Below are positions 9,944-22,896 of a stretch of DNA of 64,000 nt, one piece after another. The notes under the pieces are model-generated. The model saw nothing but the letters and a program-made list of their open reading frames with translations. It had not been told where the DNA came from and made no database searches. The first letter of the stretch is position 1. Every line of letters starts with the position of its first letter. A program made the position numbers and the translations under genes. Source of the stretch: Argentina anserina (lineage: Eukaryota > Streptophyta > Magnoliopsida > Rosales > Rosaceae); contig NC_065875.1 in assembly GCF_933775445.1 (NCBI RefSeq), positions 6,957,001 to 7,021,000 on the forward strand. Direction: 5' to 3'.

Positions 9944-12900
9944 ATGGGTTCTGGACACGAAGCTGATGGTTCTCAGACCTCTGATATTCCGACATTCGAA
10001 GTATCTGTTAAGGGTTCTGACAGTGGTTCCTTTGGAGGCGCCAAACTAAACGGCACCAATTTCCGTAAATGGAAACGACTCATGACTGCTCATCTTCAAG
10101 GCATGCATAAAATGGGACATGTCACCGGCGTCACTAAGGCTCCTAGTCCTACGAATATTGTTGCCTACACTAAATGGGACGACGACGATGGTCTTGTCAT
10201 GTCTGTCTTGTGGAAAGCTATGAATGATGAGATAATTGATCTGGTGGAGGCCTGTCCCACTGCACAGGCAATATGGGAGACACTAGCCGGCTTATATACT
10301 AATGACTCTGATTTCATACAGGTTCATGAGTTAATGTGCACAGCTTTAGCCATTCACGAGGATGGGCAACCGATGGCGCACTATTTCAACAAACTGAAGA
10401 ATATTTGGGCTGAGATTGATGTGAAACAACCTTGCATGATTAAAAATCAAGAGGATATTGTTTGGTACCAAAAGGAGAAGGAGCTTGAACGAGTTCACCA
10501 TTTCCTAAAAGGCCTTGATGCCAAACATACCAGTGCGAAAGGCGAACTGCTCCGAATGACCGAACCACCTAGCCTACTCACAGCTTTCACCTATATCCAA
10601 AAGGATGAGTCTCAGTAGGAGAGTATTCTTCAGGCACCGGCTGTAGTTTCCAGTCTCACTGTCCATGCTCGTTCTCCAGCACCACCCCTTATGCAAGTCA
10701 CCTCCGCTCCTTTTCATCGACAAGGACCACCACCAGGCTTCGGGAATCAGCCCTGCCCTCCTTGCTCTTTTTGTCATGATACCAACCATGCTCGTGCGAC
10801 CTGTTGGAAATTATATCCACACCTTAGGTCTAAACGGCCTAATCATCGTCCACAGCCAAAGGCCGCTCTTCAATTAGTTCCAGAACCAGATATCTATGGT
10901 GTGGTTGGGCATGATCATCATACTACTGGAGGAGCACCTACAGCCTCCATCGTTGGCCGTGGTCAAATTGGTATGGCGTTCAATATTTCTCACTCTGTTA
11001 GTTTTGATACATGGATTATTGACTCTGGTGCATCTGATCATATAACTTATGAAAAATCTTATTTTACCGTATTGTCCCCTCCACCTGTACCCTATGTTAC
11101 TAATGCTAATGGTGAGGCATTCCCGGTGTTAGGGACATGGTCCGTTCGTATTACTCCCACCATAGAACTTCATAATGTACTCTATGTCCCTGCTTTATCA
11201 CATCATTTGATATATGTTCCCCAATTGAATGCTGACGCCCAGTGCTCTGTGACTTTTTTTCCTATGTATGTGATATTTCAGGATCTTCTCACCGGACGGG
11301 TAATTGGTCGGGGGTATCTGAGGGGCCGGTTGTTTCATTTGGATCTGACATACGCCGGGGAAAAACCAGGGGGACAGTCTCGGACCGCTTTACTCTCCAC
11401 TTCTGACAAACTAAGTGAAGTTTGGTTATGGCATCGTCGCTTAGGGCATCCATCTTTTAGTGTTATGAAAACATCCATGCCTTCTTTGTTTATTAGTGTG
11501 GACGAGTCTTTGTTATGTTGTGAGACCTGTGTTTTGGGTAAGAGTCATCGTTCTACTTATTCCCCTAGTACTTCTCCTAAAAGTTTTCTTCCTTTTGAAT
11601 TAATTCATTATGATGTTTGGGGACCCTCTAAAGAGTCAACTGTATCAGGAATGCATTATTTTGTGTCTTTTATTGATGATTGCCCACGTCTTTCATGGAT
11701 TGTTCTTCTTAAAACTAAAGATGAGGTTTTTTCAGCTTTTCGTGCCTTTCATGCCTCTGTCCAAACACAATATAATGTCATTATTCGAGTTCTTCGTTCT
11801 GATAATGGGAGGGAATATGTGAATAATGTTTTTCAGGAGTTCCTTAACACACACGGCATTGTTCATCAAACAACGTGTCCTTACACACCTGAGCAAAATG
11901 GAGTCTCTGAAAGAAAAAATCGTCATTTACTTGATATGGCTCGGTGTATTCTTTTTAGTGCCCACATGCCTAAATACCTTTGGGGTGATGCTGTCATTAC
12001 TTCCGCCCACCTTATTAATCGTCTTCCATCTCGTCTCCTTCAGGGGAAAGTTCCATATGAGGTGTTTGCATCTCATGTCTCATTACCCTCTTTTCATAAT
12101 CTTCCTGCCCGTGTTTTTGGTTGTGTTGCTTTTGTTCATCTTCCCCAACATTAGCGTTCTAAGTTGGATCTCCAGGCAGTTAAATGTGTGTTTGTTGGGT
12201 ACGGAATACATCAGAAAGGGTACCGGTGCTATCATCCCCCTACCCGGAAGTACTATGTCACTATGTATGTTACCTTTTTTGAGGACATGAGTTATTTTTC
12301 CTCTTCTTATGATGTTCTTCAGGGGGAGAATTCATATTTTGAAGAGCTATATCATGCAGAGGGGGAGACAAGTGAACCAGTCGATGTGGTAACAGGTTCC
12401 GTTGAGATTACCAATGTGTCAGCCACACAGGCACCACCAGAGGTCATCACTCAAGAGATTGAGACACCAGAAGCTGACAACGCAACTGCCCCTCATGTCT
12501 CCCGTATCACTGTTTATACCCCTGACCAATGCTCTCCTGGTACAAAAGATCACTTATCTGAGGTTAGTCATTCTATTAGGGCTAATAGTAGACAATATGT
12601 TTTACCAAATAGGTCTACTCGGGGTAAACCAACAAAAAAATATGAACCTACCCTTCAGACTAAAGCCAAGTATCCGGTGGCAAATTTTATATCAACCAAA
12701 AGATTATCTAAGTCATATGAGTCATTTGTGAATCAAATATCTACTGTATCAATACCTAACAAAGTGCAGGATGCATTGGGAGATCCAAAATGGAGGAAAG
12801 CAATGGAGGAAGAGATGGAAGCATTACAAAAAAACAATACTTGGGAACTTGTACCTCCACCATATGGCAAGAAGACTGTAGGATGTCATTGGGTATTTAC

Positions 12901-14294
12901 AGTGAAGCATAATCTAGATGGGTCAGTAAACCGGTATAAAGCACGCCTAGTAGCGAAGGGGTTCACCCAGACATATGGCATAGACTATGATGAGACATTT
13001 GCACCTGTTGCGAAGATAAACACCATCCGAGTATTGCTCTCTATCGCTGCTAACTTAAACTGGCCACTTAGGCAGTTTGATGTTAAAAATGCATTCCTTC
13101 ATGGAGAACTAACAGAGGAAGTATACATGGATCTTCCGCCTGGATATGTGGCCGCTTCTCCAACTACCTCTGTATGCATATTGAGAAAGTCTTTGTATGG
13201 TCTTAAACAATCACCTCGTGCTTGGTTCGGAAGATTCTCACAATTCATGAGAAAAATTGGCTACAGACATAGTAATTCAGACCACACGTTATTTCTCAAA
13301 CATCAACAAAAGAAGGTAACAGCCCTGATTATATATGTTGATGATATGGTAGTTACTGGGAATGATATTGTTGAGGTAGATAGATTACAGAAACAGTTTG
13401 CCAAAGAGTTTGAGATGAAGGATCTAGGTACACTCAAGTATTTTTTTAGGCATTGAAGTAGCCTAGGGGAATGAAGGTATCTATCTCTGTCAGATGAAGT
13501 ACATTCTTGATCTTCTAACAGAGACAGGTATGTTGGACTGCACTCCCATTGATACTCCTATTGAGCAGAACCATCGGTTAGCAGAGTACCCAGATCAAGT
13601 CCCTACTGACAAAACTCGTTATCAGAGGCTAGTTGGACGCCTAATTTATCTATCACATACCAGACCAGATGTTGCGTATGCAGTGAGTGTAGTAAGTCAA
13701 TTCATGCATAATCCCAGTCATGACCACATGGATGCTGTTGTAAGGATTTTGAGGTATTTAAAATCAGCTCCGGGGAGAGGAGTAATGTTCTCTAATCACA
13801 ATAATATCCTCGAAATTTGTGGATTCACAGATGCAGACTGGGCTGTAAATATTACATATCGAAGATCCACATCAGGGTACTTTACCTTTGTTGGAGGTAA
13901 TCTTGTTACATGGAAGAGTAAGAAACAAAATGTGGTAGCACGATCTAGTGCTGAAGCAGAACACAGAGGTATGGCTCAGGGAGTGTGCGAATTGTTATGG
14001 CTTAGAAGTTTGCTACAAGATTTGGGTATTAAGCCTGAATGTGCTATGCAGCTGTACTGTGACAACAAGACAGCCATTGATATCTCCCATAATCCTGTGC
14101 AACATGATCGTACAAAACATGTGGAGGTTGATCGTCACTTTATAAAGGAGAAGCTAGACGCGAAGATCATCAGTTTTCCTTTTGTTTCTACATAAGAACA
14201 ACTTGCCGATATGCTCACAAAAAGAGTGTCTAAAAAGGCCTTTTATGATTCACTTAGCAAGTTTGGCATGGTTGATATGTATGCACCAACTTGA
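9944..14294 (+). pseudogene. Copia gag-pol polyprotein with a few lesions
   Basis: In order: a UBN2-type gag from MGSGHEADGSQ; a zinc knuckle CSFCHDTNHARATC; the protease site WIIDSGASDH (about 11013); a GAG-pre-integrase block LWHRRLGHPSF; an integrase core with RSDNGREY and PEQNGVSERKNRH; reverse transcriptase with FDVKNAFLHGEL, SLYGLKQSPRAW and YVDDMV; and copia RNase H with DADWAV, SSAEAEHRGMA and DNKTAIDI. Lesions seen: TAG at 10616-10618 just before the zinc knuckle, TAG at 12152-12154, a +1 slip in a T run near 13446, and TAA at 14193-14195. The host roles are reverse transcription and integration in virus-like particles. As read it would make only truncated products. Confidence 0.85.
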
Positions 14295-14301
14295 GGGGGA
14301 G

Positions 14302-14461
14302 TGTCAGAGTTAGTGGAAATGCCCGTGATTCATGGAAATTAGTGGGATAGTTAGTGGAAATTAGTGGAAATTAGTAGGTAGAATAGTGCTAGAATTAGCC
14401 TATATAATGAAGTGTAATCTGTAAATGAATGGTCAAGCAATTTAATCAAACCTTTTCTAGT
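14302..14461 (+). repeat. Start of the copia I 3' LTR (end not resolved)
   Basis: The sequence begins TGTCAGAG directly after the polypurine tract. It contains a local tandem of GTGGAAATTA units and a TATA-like CCTATATAATG. Without a 5' LTR to compare, the right boundary is a guess. Confidence 0.5.
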
Positions 14462-15448
14462 GCTATGTTAGTAGTTTTAAGTTTTAAGAATGATGAGGAG
14501 CTTGCATACCTATGGATGTTTATAGAGCATGTCCGTCAAATCCTCACTTTACAGGGGAAAACAATTAACATTGGTCATATACTCAAGGGTCATCATTTCG
14601 CCCACAAGGCCCGGCCAGTCAGATGAAAAGCTCATTCAAGCCTGGTCTTATGGGTATAAGGTTAGGTAAAGGGCGAGGGTTCAAAGCCTTAACCCGACCC
14701 ATTAGAGCCAGGTCAAAGTCTGACATGTCCCTAAAAAGTCCGCCCGAAGACTATTTAATTCTAAAATTAATAGTTTAATATGTAGTTATTTATTAAATAT
14801 GTGCATTAGTTAAATTATTACATTATATTTATTATATTTTGTACTATATTTAGTTCAATAATTACACATTCTATTTTTTTATTAATAAATATACATTACA
14901 CATAAATATGATGAGCCGGACTTGGTTCATTCAAAAAACACGGGCCGAAAAAGCCCGTAAGGTCCGAGCCCATGGGTTGTCCGTTGAAACGAGGTTGCGT
15001 CTACATTGACTTAAGTCTCCGAATCAGCCTGCGTAGCTCTTTCTAATATACCCAAATGCAAAACTCAGCAATGGTTCCAGCTAAGGATTGGAAGGTGAAC
15101 ACCATCTTCCGAGGCCTTGAGAACCGCTTTAATCTTTCAAATGAAGTTATTGCAAATGCTTAGTGCCCGCTTCTCTAAGCATACTACAGATACGTATCAC
15201 GTTTCATGTAATCTTTAGTCTATCAACATTGAGTCTGTCAACCTTCGACAGCAGATTGGAAGTTCACAAGCATTTGATCAAGTCTTTGCAAAGATTGGAT
15301 TCGGCTTGCAAGCTTGTTTCATAACCTTCAAGTGGTATTTGATACCTTTTCTGGCTTATTAGTCGAACTTGACCATTACATGTTTGTTTAGATCTCTTTG
15401 AAGATCACCAAATAATGTACGTTTTTATACAAAACAGAGAGAGCTTCA
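14462..15448. other. Non-coding stretch with a GGCCCGG-type repeat
   Basis: The part at about 14600-14990 carries GCCCGGCC and ACCCGACCC motifs at one side and GGGCCG and CCCGTAAGG motifs at the other. This is typical of small hAT-like plant repeats, but no clean terminal repeat or target duplication could be set. The part at 15000-15448 shows no supported gene. Confidence 0.4.
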
Positions 15449-16259
15449 GGGCACGTTTACTAACATGGAATAGAGTCAAGAATAGAATAATTGATTACGG
15501 GATAAGAAATTATGTTGTTTACTAATACGTACATATGAGGATTAAAATAAATGTGGGTCCCACCACCTTATTAATAATCGATTCTTGACAAAACGTCTAA
15601 CCACATATATTCTACATGAGTACTTAAGGTCAGTTCTTCTATTTCTCTAATAATATTCTCTAATTTGTTTTCTTTTACTTACATACTTTATGGTCAATTG
15701 GTAAAATCTAGTTAGAATTAGATTTGTCTTATTGGGTGTTAAAGGAAAAGAAAATTAGTGTAGTGACATTTTTATGTCATTCTACACTGTATTAATAAAG
15801 CAAGAAAGAGAGTTAACATGTTGACTAGTTAAATTATTTAACTACCTAAATTGTCCGGGCTTTTTAAACTCCAAAATCTATCTGACTATGATTTGTATGA
15901 TGTGATTGTGATTTGGAAAATATAAAAGTGAACAGAAAAAAATAGAATGAGATAAAGAAGGAGAAACATAACTATTCACTATGTATCTGTTTTTTTTTCT
16001 TGTAATTTCTGTTAGAAGAAAAAGAACTAAATATAACACACAGGGTGTGTCATAAGGTTAGTATATATAGGGTATTTCAGTGATCAAATTAATTTTAATT
16101 CTAATTCTGATGGTAAGTAAACAACATCAATCATAATTAGTATTGTTTATGTTTTAATTCCATGTTGACTGCCAATAGAATTAAAATCTCCACATTCAAA
16201 TCCATTATGTTTCATATTTCATTCATGATGAGTGTCATTCCAAGTTAGTAAACGTGCAA
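15449..16259. mobile_element. PIF/Harbinger-like MITE
   Basis: The left end reads GGGCACGTTTACTAAC and the right end, reverse-complemented, TTGCACGTTTACTAAC, so the inverted repeat agrees except for the outer two bases. Both flanks are TCA, a 3-bp TNA-type target duplication as in PIF/Harbinger. The 811-bp element codes for nothing visible and contains a Helitron-like insert (15781-16061). Confidence 0.5.
15781..16061 (+). mobile_element. Helitron-like dispersed repeat, copy 1
   Basis: It starts TCTACACTGTATTAATAAAG and ends with a short hairpin (ACACA...TGTGT) followed by CATAAGGTTAG before T. This resembles a non-autonomous Helitron: TC start, hairpin then CTRR-like end, no target duplication. 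A diverged second copy at 48290-48526 shares the start, the GACATGTTGACT segment, the middle and the hairpin. The terminal CTAG is mutated to TTAG, so the Helitron call is tentative; the dispersed pair is clear. Confidence 0.4.
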
Positions 16260-16399
16260 TCAAGTTTGTTGCAGTCTACAAAAGAATGAATATTGTATCA
16301 ACGAATATATAAATATATGTCATAATATGTAAATAATGTAATACGTACAGAAGTTAAGAATTTGACCTAAAACATATATTCCTACGTACATGTATGATA

Positions 16400-16969
16400 T
16401 CAAACTCGCCTTGCAATGCTAATCAGAACAGAGCTAAAATTCCAAGGACTACAGCTGAAATGAGCAGCAGCGTTACTACTGAAGGACTCCCTTGCTGGAG
16501 TACTCCGCAAACTTGACCACTCCCTAGAGAGTCGACCTTTTGAGAACGACAGCGAAGATGAGGATGAAGAGCTTGAGTTCCGTGGTGAAGTTGATGCCAT
16601 GTATTCAGAATCGGAGCTACAGAAGTCGAACATATCAAACTTATCTGATCCCCCATCAACATTATTAGCGACAGTAATATTCTTGCTGTTTTTATTTTTC
16701 TTGCTTTTTCTCCAAAATCTAAGCCTTGGCCTTGTTTGAGGCTTAGATTGTTGAACATCAATGCATGGCTTGGGTAGTCCTAAGCTGATCACTGCCGGAG
16801 GAGGTGTTAGTGGTGCAATTGCTTCTGCTTTAGGTGGATTCCTGGGTGTTCCTGGCTGCTTTTCCCAATTGAATGGAACTCCTTCTGTGCTTCTGCAGTA
16901 ATAAATACGAGAAGAGCAACCCACCGAGGAATTTTTCGACAAATTTCTGTTGAACAAAACCTCATCCAT
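16400..16969 (-). CDS. DUF688-type plant protein with VPFNWEKQPGTP motif (189 aa)
   Basis: A single uninterrupted frame runs from MDEVLFNRNLSKNSS at 16969 to a stop at 16400. At about residues 30-42 it has GVPFNWEKQPGTPRNPP, the signature of the plant DUF688 family, whose members open with VPFxWExxPGxP. A Pro-rich segment, a basic patch (RPRLRFWRKSKKNKN, about residues 80-95), an acidic stretch and a Ser-rich tract follow. The C-terminus, PWNFSSVLISIARRV, has a basic finish also common in the family. There is no signal peptide or transmembrane helix. The function is not known; the basic patch would suit a nuclear location, but that is inference. A TATA box lies about 105 bp upstream. The first in-frame ATG gives the motif at the usual distance, so I accept it as the start. 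Confidence 0.85.
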   Translation of the reverse strand: MDEVLFNRNLSKNSSVGCSSRIYYCRSTEGVPFNWEKQPGTPRNPPKAEAIAPLTPPPAVISLGLPKPCIDVQQSKPQTRPRLRFWRKSKKNKNSKNITVANNVDGGSDKFDMFDFCSSDSEYMASTSPRNSSSSSSSSLSFSKGRLSREWSSLRSTPARESFSSNAAAHFSCSPWNFSSVLISIARRV

Positions 16970-17072
16970 TTCAGTTGTTTCTGGTTTCGATTCTCAGTAT
17001 CAATGTGTTTCACAGTTGGGTTTTCAAGGTATTTGAAGAAATGATATGGGAGTTTCAAGTCTCTGAGAGGTA

Positions 17073-17084
17073 CTCTTTATACAT
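17073..17084 (-). promoter_or_regulatory. TATA box of the DUF688-type gene
   Basis: On the minus strand this reads TGTATAAAGAG, about 105 bp upstream of the ATG at 16969. It leaves room for a short 5' UTR and is the best TATA match in the region. Confidence 0.5.
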
Positions 17085-18569
17085 GCAGAGATGGATTTGA
17101 AATCCCGGGATCAAAGGCATGTGATGGTCGCTTGGGGTGCATGATCCCTTTGTTTTGTAAAGCATCATAGATTTACTTGTGACTTTGTTACTTCTACTTT
17201 GAGCGACTTGCATTCATGTCCTATACTTGTAATGGGCAAGTAAATGATGTGGAAAAAGGGGTATGACTATCTTTGTTCTTAAGGTTACGTTAAGCGTTGA
17301 TTAATTCTGGGTCGTTTGGCCGGCCTTTGTTGAATGTGCAAATCACCAAATCCTTAAGACAAGTAGTGCACCTTTGCTTCTTATTTAGCAAATCTATGCA
17401 AATGGGAGAACCTACACATAAAATGAACCAGCCAATGGGATCAGTTATTGCCAACCACCAATGTTGCAAACCCTAGAAGGTTCGAGCAGTACCATATTAT
17501 AGTTAGTCAACTGACCAGAAATGAGAAATGCAAGCCATGTCTCTTATAGAAAATATTGGGTAACATTTGGAGGGCTTGGATTCAGTGAATCCAACCTATT
17601 AAGCTGACTTTATTCTTGTGTTTTCCAGACAATTATATATGATCCATCATATTAATAAAATGAAATTAGAGGGATGAAAATTATCAAGTCTAATCATATA
17701 CAAACGACCCGATTGCTAACACTTATGTACTACACATGTGCAAACCTCTGTCTTCCCATAAACCTCTCCGCTAATGAAGGTGATGACCAAACTTAACGTG
17801 CTTAAAGTTTATTAAGCAGCAACCATGAAAATAAAAGAAACAAAATTAACAAGTTGATGGAAACTAAGTATCCGCAACCACGTCTAACATTCTCACCAAA
17901 AAAAAATGATAATAAGACTAGACATTCTTAAGTTGAGCAAAGAAGATTTAAACTCATAACTAGCTCATTAATCTACTCAATAAGACAATCCACAACAATT
18001 CTGCATGGGAAGATTGTTTGTGAGGTCCTGAAGGGAAGAACATAGGTTGGAAATGGAAAACGTAGGGATGCAGAGAGGTCTACTAGAGCACATCCACAAA
18101 GCAAACAATTGAATAGATAAGGGATAAACTAACTCAATTCTAAGAGACGAAATTCAACTAAATTTGAAGCATGGTTCATAAGAAGCTAGTTCATAATTAC
18201 ATTGACAAGACAGACTAAATGCCTTCTAGGTTTTACCAACTGAACACGACGTTCAGAATAATCTTGGTCAGAATACATCATACAATAGCTTAAGATGCTA
18301 GCTGCCATTCATCTCAGCATACAGCGAATTTCAAATCATCTTGAGACATATGCTAAACAATTCAGTGTCATCATGCTTGTTAGTTTCTTACCCCTGAACA
18401 ATAATCACCAAACAAATCATATAAGATCCTTACTGCATTGTACTTTCGAAGTACTTGACAGTTTCATACAAAAACAGCCACAAACAGACTTCCATGATAC
18501 CCCAACTAAAAGCAGTCGTGACTTGAGACCCTACTGTCTAATCATCTACTCATAGAAAGAAAACGTTAG
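17085..18569. other. Intergenic region between the DUF688 gene and the ADIP-type gene
   Basis: It holds the upstream region of the DUF688 gene and the 3' flank of the ADIP-type gene. No further gene, inverted repeat or RNA could be supported. On the minus strand at 18614-18570 the frame MSISIFDGVDELELQ followed by a stop could be a last exon of the ADIP-type gene, but its upstream side is purine-rich and makes a poor splice acceptor. Confidence 0.4.
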
Positions 18570-18913
18570 CTATTGCAGCTCAAGCTCATCCACACCATCA
18601 AAAATGCTGATTGACATCTTGTTTTTTTTTTTGTGTTAATATATAAGGTTATCAAGATTCAAAGAGCTGGGCAATTGATACGGAAAATGGCAAAATTGCA
18701 TAACTGTCCAAGACAGATATGAATATGAACCTAAACCACCATTTTCAAATCAAAATCACATGAGATATTCATTCAAATCATGATGCAAGAGCATAATTTT
18801 TTAATATTATAAACTCAAAATTGGACACACTGGAAGCTGAATCTCATTAACATCCAAAAATCACAAAAACTGGCACATATGCATATATATTATGATTAAT
18901 ATCTGATTCATAC

Positions 18914-21900
18914 CTCCACAGGTGACGAAGTGATAGATTCCCTGCCCAAATTTAAATGGCCATTCAAACTCCTGCATGATAGTTATAACGATATAAATAT
19001 CTACTTCTCTAAAAGAATAGAAGGGAGAAGTGGAATACCTTTGCCTCTCAGATTTGGTAAATTGTTTATTCATTAATTTTTCCTGCATAAAACCATTCAC
19101 CATATTTATAACCCAATTCAATAAAGGTTCAACTTCCATCAGTGCACTACTTGAAATGACAGGGTTCCCTTTCATTCAGTATAAGTGCAGTGACTGCAGT
19201 CCACATATACAAACTGGCATAAATTGTCAAGGAATATGTTTTAAGGAGTGCCTAAACACATCAACTATTTAGAAATTCTTTTTCGAGTGATTTTTGTAAG
19301 GAGATTTTAACCTTACAAAAAAAAAACAGGGAGAGGAGCGTATGAGAACATAAGAAAGATGAGAACCCGGTCCTCCAGAGCAGTTTTCTACTAAAATCTA
19401 AAAGACCAATACAGCATCCATCCAGTCAAGATGAACAATAAAAGGCTGTCTGTCAACAGAAAAGAGACTTCCATTGTAATAAATTGTTTCAGTACCCCTC
19501 CAACTAAACAACCACTAAAAGGGCCATCACTTCCCAACCACTAAGAGTAATGTAGCCATCTTTCCCACCCCTACCACACAGATAAACTGTCGGCCAGTAT
19601 AAAATTTTCTTGCAAAACCTCATCACGCCAAACAAAGGCAACAATCTTCTTATAATTTGACTATTCAATAATTAGAAGACTACAATGATTTAATGCTTTT
19701 TAACTAAACCTCATTGTGGGTGGACCAACAGGTAGTCTTTAGATGACAACATCATCTGAAGAGATGGATTATACACACAAATGTAAATATATATAAAGGA
19801 TGAAGTGCACTAAAATTTATAGTCATCATATTTTGTAACGCGAGTAAGAAGAGCACAAGACCTGCTCTTGGATTATGCTCCTCGCCTCAACTAGTTGAGC
19901 TTCAAGCTCAAGCTCCCTCTCAGTTGCCTCGGACGTAACCTCGGCTTCCTTTTGTGCGTCTTGCAATTGACCCATCCGCTCCTTCAAATTCCATGTAAAT
20001 ACAAAAACTTAATTATTCGCTTTTTTACAACAGTTAAATCATGACATGAGGCAAATGGAAAATAAATTACCTTTATCGAAGCCATCTTATTTCGAAGACT
20101 TTCTTCTATTTGATTTCTGGCCATGTGAAAGGGCAAGTCAAGAACATCCTGCAAGAGAGTACAGATGGTAATAACTAACAAGCATAACAATTGAACAGTA
20201 AGAAACTTCCTGCATACATGACTTATAAAAACACCATACCGTCCTTCCACCGAATGGAGACTGTGTGTGGTCAGTTTCAGCCCGTTCATTGGCAGCCAGA
20301 GACTGCTTGGACTGCCCGTTTGGCTGATTAATGAAATCACGCATATCCAGCTGTAAGAAAAACCGGTCTATAACTTTATAACCATTGACACATAAAGAAA
20401 CAAGAACTAAAATCATCTCAGCATATAATAAATGACTAGCATGAATAACAAAAAAAAAAATCATGGTTGGAGAAACACAGAATAAGAGAATACTAGGAGA
20501 AAAATTCCTAAGATCCTAGGTGCTTACTCAATTATGAAGTACTACTTCAGTAATTCACATGCACATATGCAACTACATTAAAAAACACACACAATGCAGT
20601 GGGACAAGGATAAGGACGAATGCCCAGATCAATGAGTTCGCCCGGCAGTTTTCAACTTTTAAGTGTTTGTTGCTATGGCCAGCATGATAGGCTATTGCAC
20701 CAACTGAAAGTGTCATATAAATACATTTTCTAGTACAGTTGCTGTCAGGCTGTATGTGGCATCCACTAAATTCCTGATTTCTAACTATTTCCGAACATGA
20801 CAACTTATGCATTATGAGAACAAGTGAGCAATATCATCAGAACATGATGACGAATTGACAATCCTTCGAGAAGGTCTGCTCTGTTGAATTTTTAACTCTC
20901 ACAAAGATAGATCACTGTAACCATCTATGTTTATGGCAAAACTTATTATGTTTTTCCCTCCCCGCAGGAGCAGAAATATTAGACCAATTTCAATTGTGTA
21001 ACTGAGAAACAAGAACTCATATCTTCAATAATACTTTCTGTGTAATAAAGTGACTTGACTAAAAGATAAACGGAATGGAGAGAAAAGCCATAGCGGTCAA
21101 GAAAAATGCTTCCAGAAACAAGATTCTGTCATGAACAATCTCCCCCCCCCCCCCCAAAAAAAAAAAAGAGATTGGTGATCATGTACACAATGATTGGATT
21201 ACCTGCATTGATCGTAATAATGCCTTCAGATCAGCATTCTCTTGCATCAAATCTTGATTTTTAGCCTCATAAGCATCCACCTGCCAAAATATGAAATGCA
21301 ATTGTCACACATTGGGACAGGATACATTTATAGAAAGCTAAATAAATCAACCAAGATGCGTACAATCTTTTTATAAAAATCATTATCAGTCTTCTTTCCG
21401 TTCCATGTTCCACGCTGCTGCCTCCCTTCTTTCTGTTTGAATGTAATAGTCAGGGGAAAATGAGGTGGATGAATATGAAATTGTGTGGGCCAGTAAAAAT
21501 TCAGTTAATTAGTACCTGAAGCAAGTTCATTATCTCCATTCCAGATCGAGATTCCTTCTTTTTCTCCATCAACACTTGGTTTAGCCTCTCCTGATATTAT
21601 TAAAGGATGACTTTTACTTTCAAACAATGTTATCAGTCGCACGAAAGCCTACTTGAAACACAAATAAATACCCAAATAGCAGAAAAGACATCTAGAACAT
21701 AAAGTACCTGCAGCTTTATGTACTCCTTTTCTTTTTTCTTCATCTCATGCAATTGTTGAGTCTTAACTTGCTTTGGACACATATCACTAATACTTGTCAG
21801 GATTTGTCCACTTTCACATAATGGCACCAAAATTCAGTAAAGAAACTAAATAAAGTCCAAATGTCCAACCTGATTCCCAATGACCATCCTCTGAAACTCA

Positions 21901-22896
21901 TCTCTCTCTTTATGTAGCTTCTCAATTTGGGACTTAAAAGCTGCTGTAGCTTTAGCTTCCTAATTACACATAAGCTCAATCAATAAATCTAAGGAAATCC
22001 ACAATATATCTACTTCCCAAAAAGACATGTAATTTTCTAACCGTTCGCGTCATTGTTGCTATCTCCCTATCTTTGGTTTGTATTTGCCCCTCAAGCCGCT
22101 CAACTTTAGCTTCTAATCTCGATATGTCCGACAAGAACCTTCATAACATAAAAAGTGCAAAATAAACAAACATAAGTTATAAGTACTGGCCTGAAGACAC
22201 CCTGAACCCACGACAAAGTGGGTAAACATAGCCTTACTGCACAATGTGCCGAGTAAACACATAATAAACACTAAATTAAACCCAAAATGCAACACGAAAC
22301 CGCAACAGAAAACCTTCCAGAATAGAATCATACCGCTGCCTCTGCTCATTAGCAGAGTCTCGAAACTCTACATCACGCTGTCTCTGCTGAATCAAGGAAT
22401 ACATACAATTGCAAGTCCGAGCCACCGAAACCTACCAATTGCCAGCACACAAAATCAAATTTATTTACTAGATAAACACAATAGACAAGAACACTACTGA
22501 AATTTGCACCATTAAAAGTTCGAAAACAGCCAAAACGCACCGGATCATTGGCGAAGAGATCAAGCGAAGCCGGGAATCCGAACGTAACAAGCGTCTGGTT
22601 CAAGTACTTGATACAGTGGTCCAAATTCCCCACATCCGCAAACGCGTACTCTCTGAAACCCAAACAAAAACCCTAGAAATTCAACATATTTACAACAGAT
22701 ACACACAATGCGGAGATGTAATCGAACTCGGAACCCTAGAGATGGTGAGTCACTGACCCGATTGCGAAGGCGGACTGCGGAGAAGGCTGTTTAAAGAGGG
22801 ACAAAGAGAGGTTAGAGAGAGAAAATGGAAGCGGAGGTTAGAGAGAGAGAAATAGAAGAGTACTCTGAGATCGAAGTCTGAATCGTTCGCCGGCAT
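18914..22896 (-). CDS. ADIP-type coiled-coil protein (afadin/alpha-actinin-binding family), 15 exons
   Basis: Start codon at 22896 (MPANDSDFDLR). Exons on the minus strand: 22896-22864, 22786-22758, 22652-22541, 22431-22334, 22138-22042, 21959-21870, 21770-21708, 21590-21516, 21432-21364, 21280-21203, 20350-20240, 20148-20071, 19981-19862, 19082-19039, 18971-18914. All have GT-AG borders and the frame is kept throughout, giving 385 codons. The N-terminus carries CIKYLNQTLVTFGFPASLDL, characteristic of the ADIP/SSX2IP family. Residues of about 65-215 are predicted coiled coil (QRQRFLSDISRLEAKVERLE, KLHKERDEFQRMV), as are those of exon 13. Animal relatives act at centrosomes and cell junctions; the plant role is not known to me. 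The 3' end is uncertain: reading on past exon 15 gives an immediate stop, or a last exon may exist near 18614-18570. Confidence 0.85.

Larger units (their letters stand above)
9944..14461 (+). mobile_element. Ty1/copia retrotransposon I, 5' LTR lost
   Basis: Gag, protease, integrase, reverse transcriptase and RNase H appear in copia order on the plus strand, followed by a polypurine tract TTGAGGGGGAG (14291-14301) and the start of a 3' LTR, TGTCAGAG (14302). No matching 5' LTR or primer-binding site was seen. The left side is instead an inverted pol fragment (9615-9906). Few lesions separate the coding parts, so the insertion is fairly young or was recently selected, but it cannot be complete as it stands. 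Confidence 0.85.
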
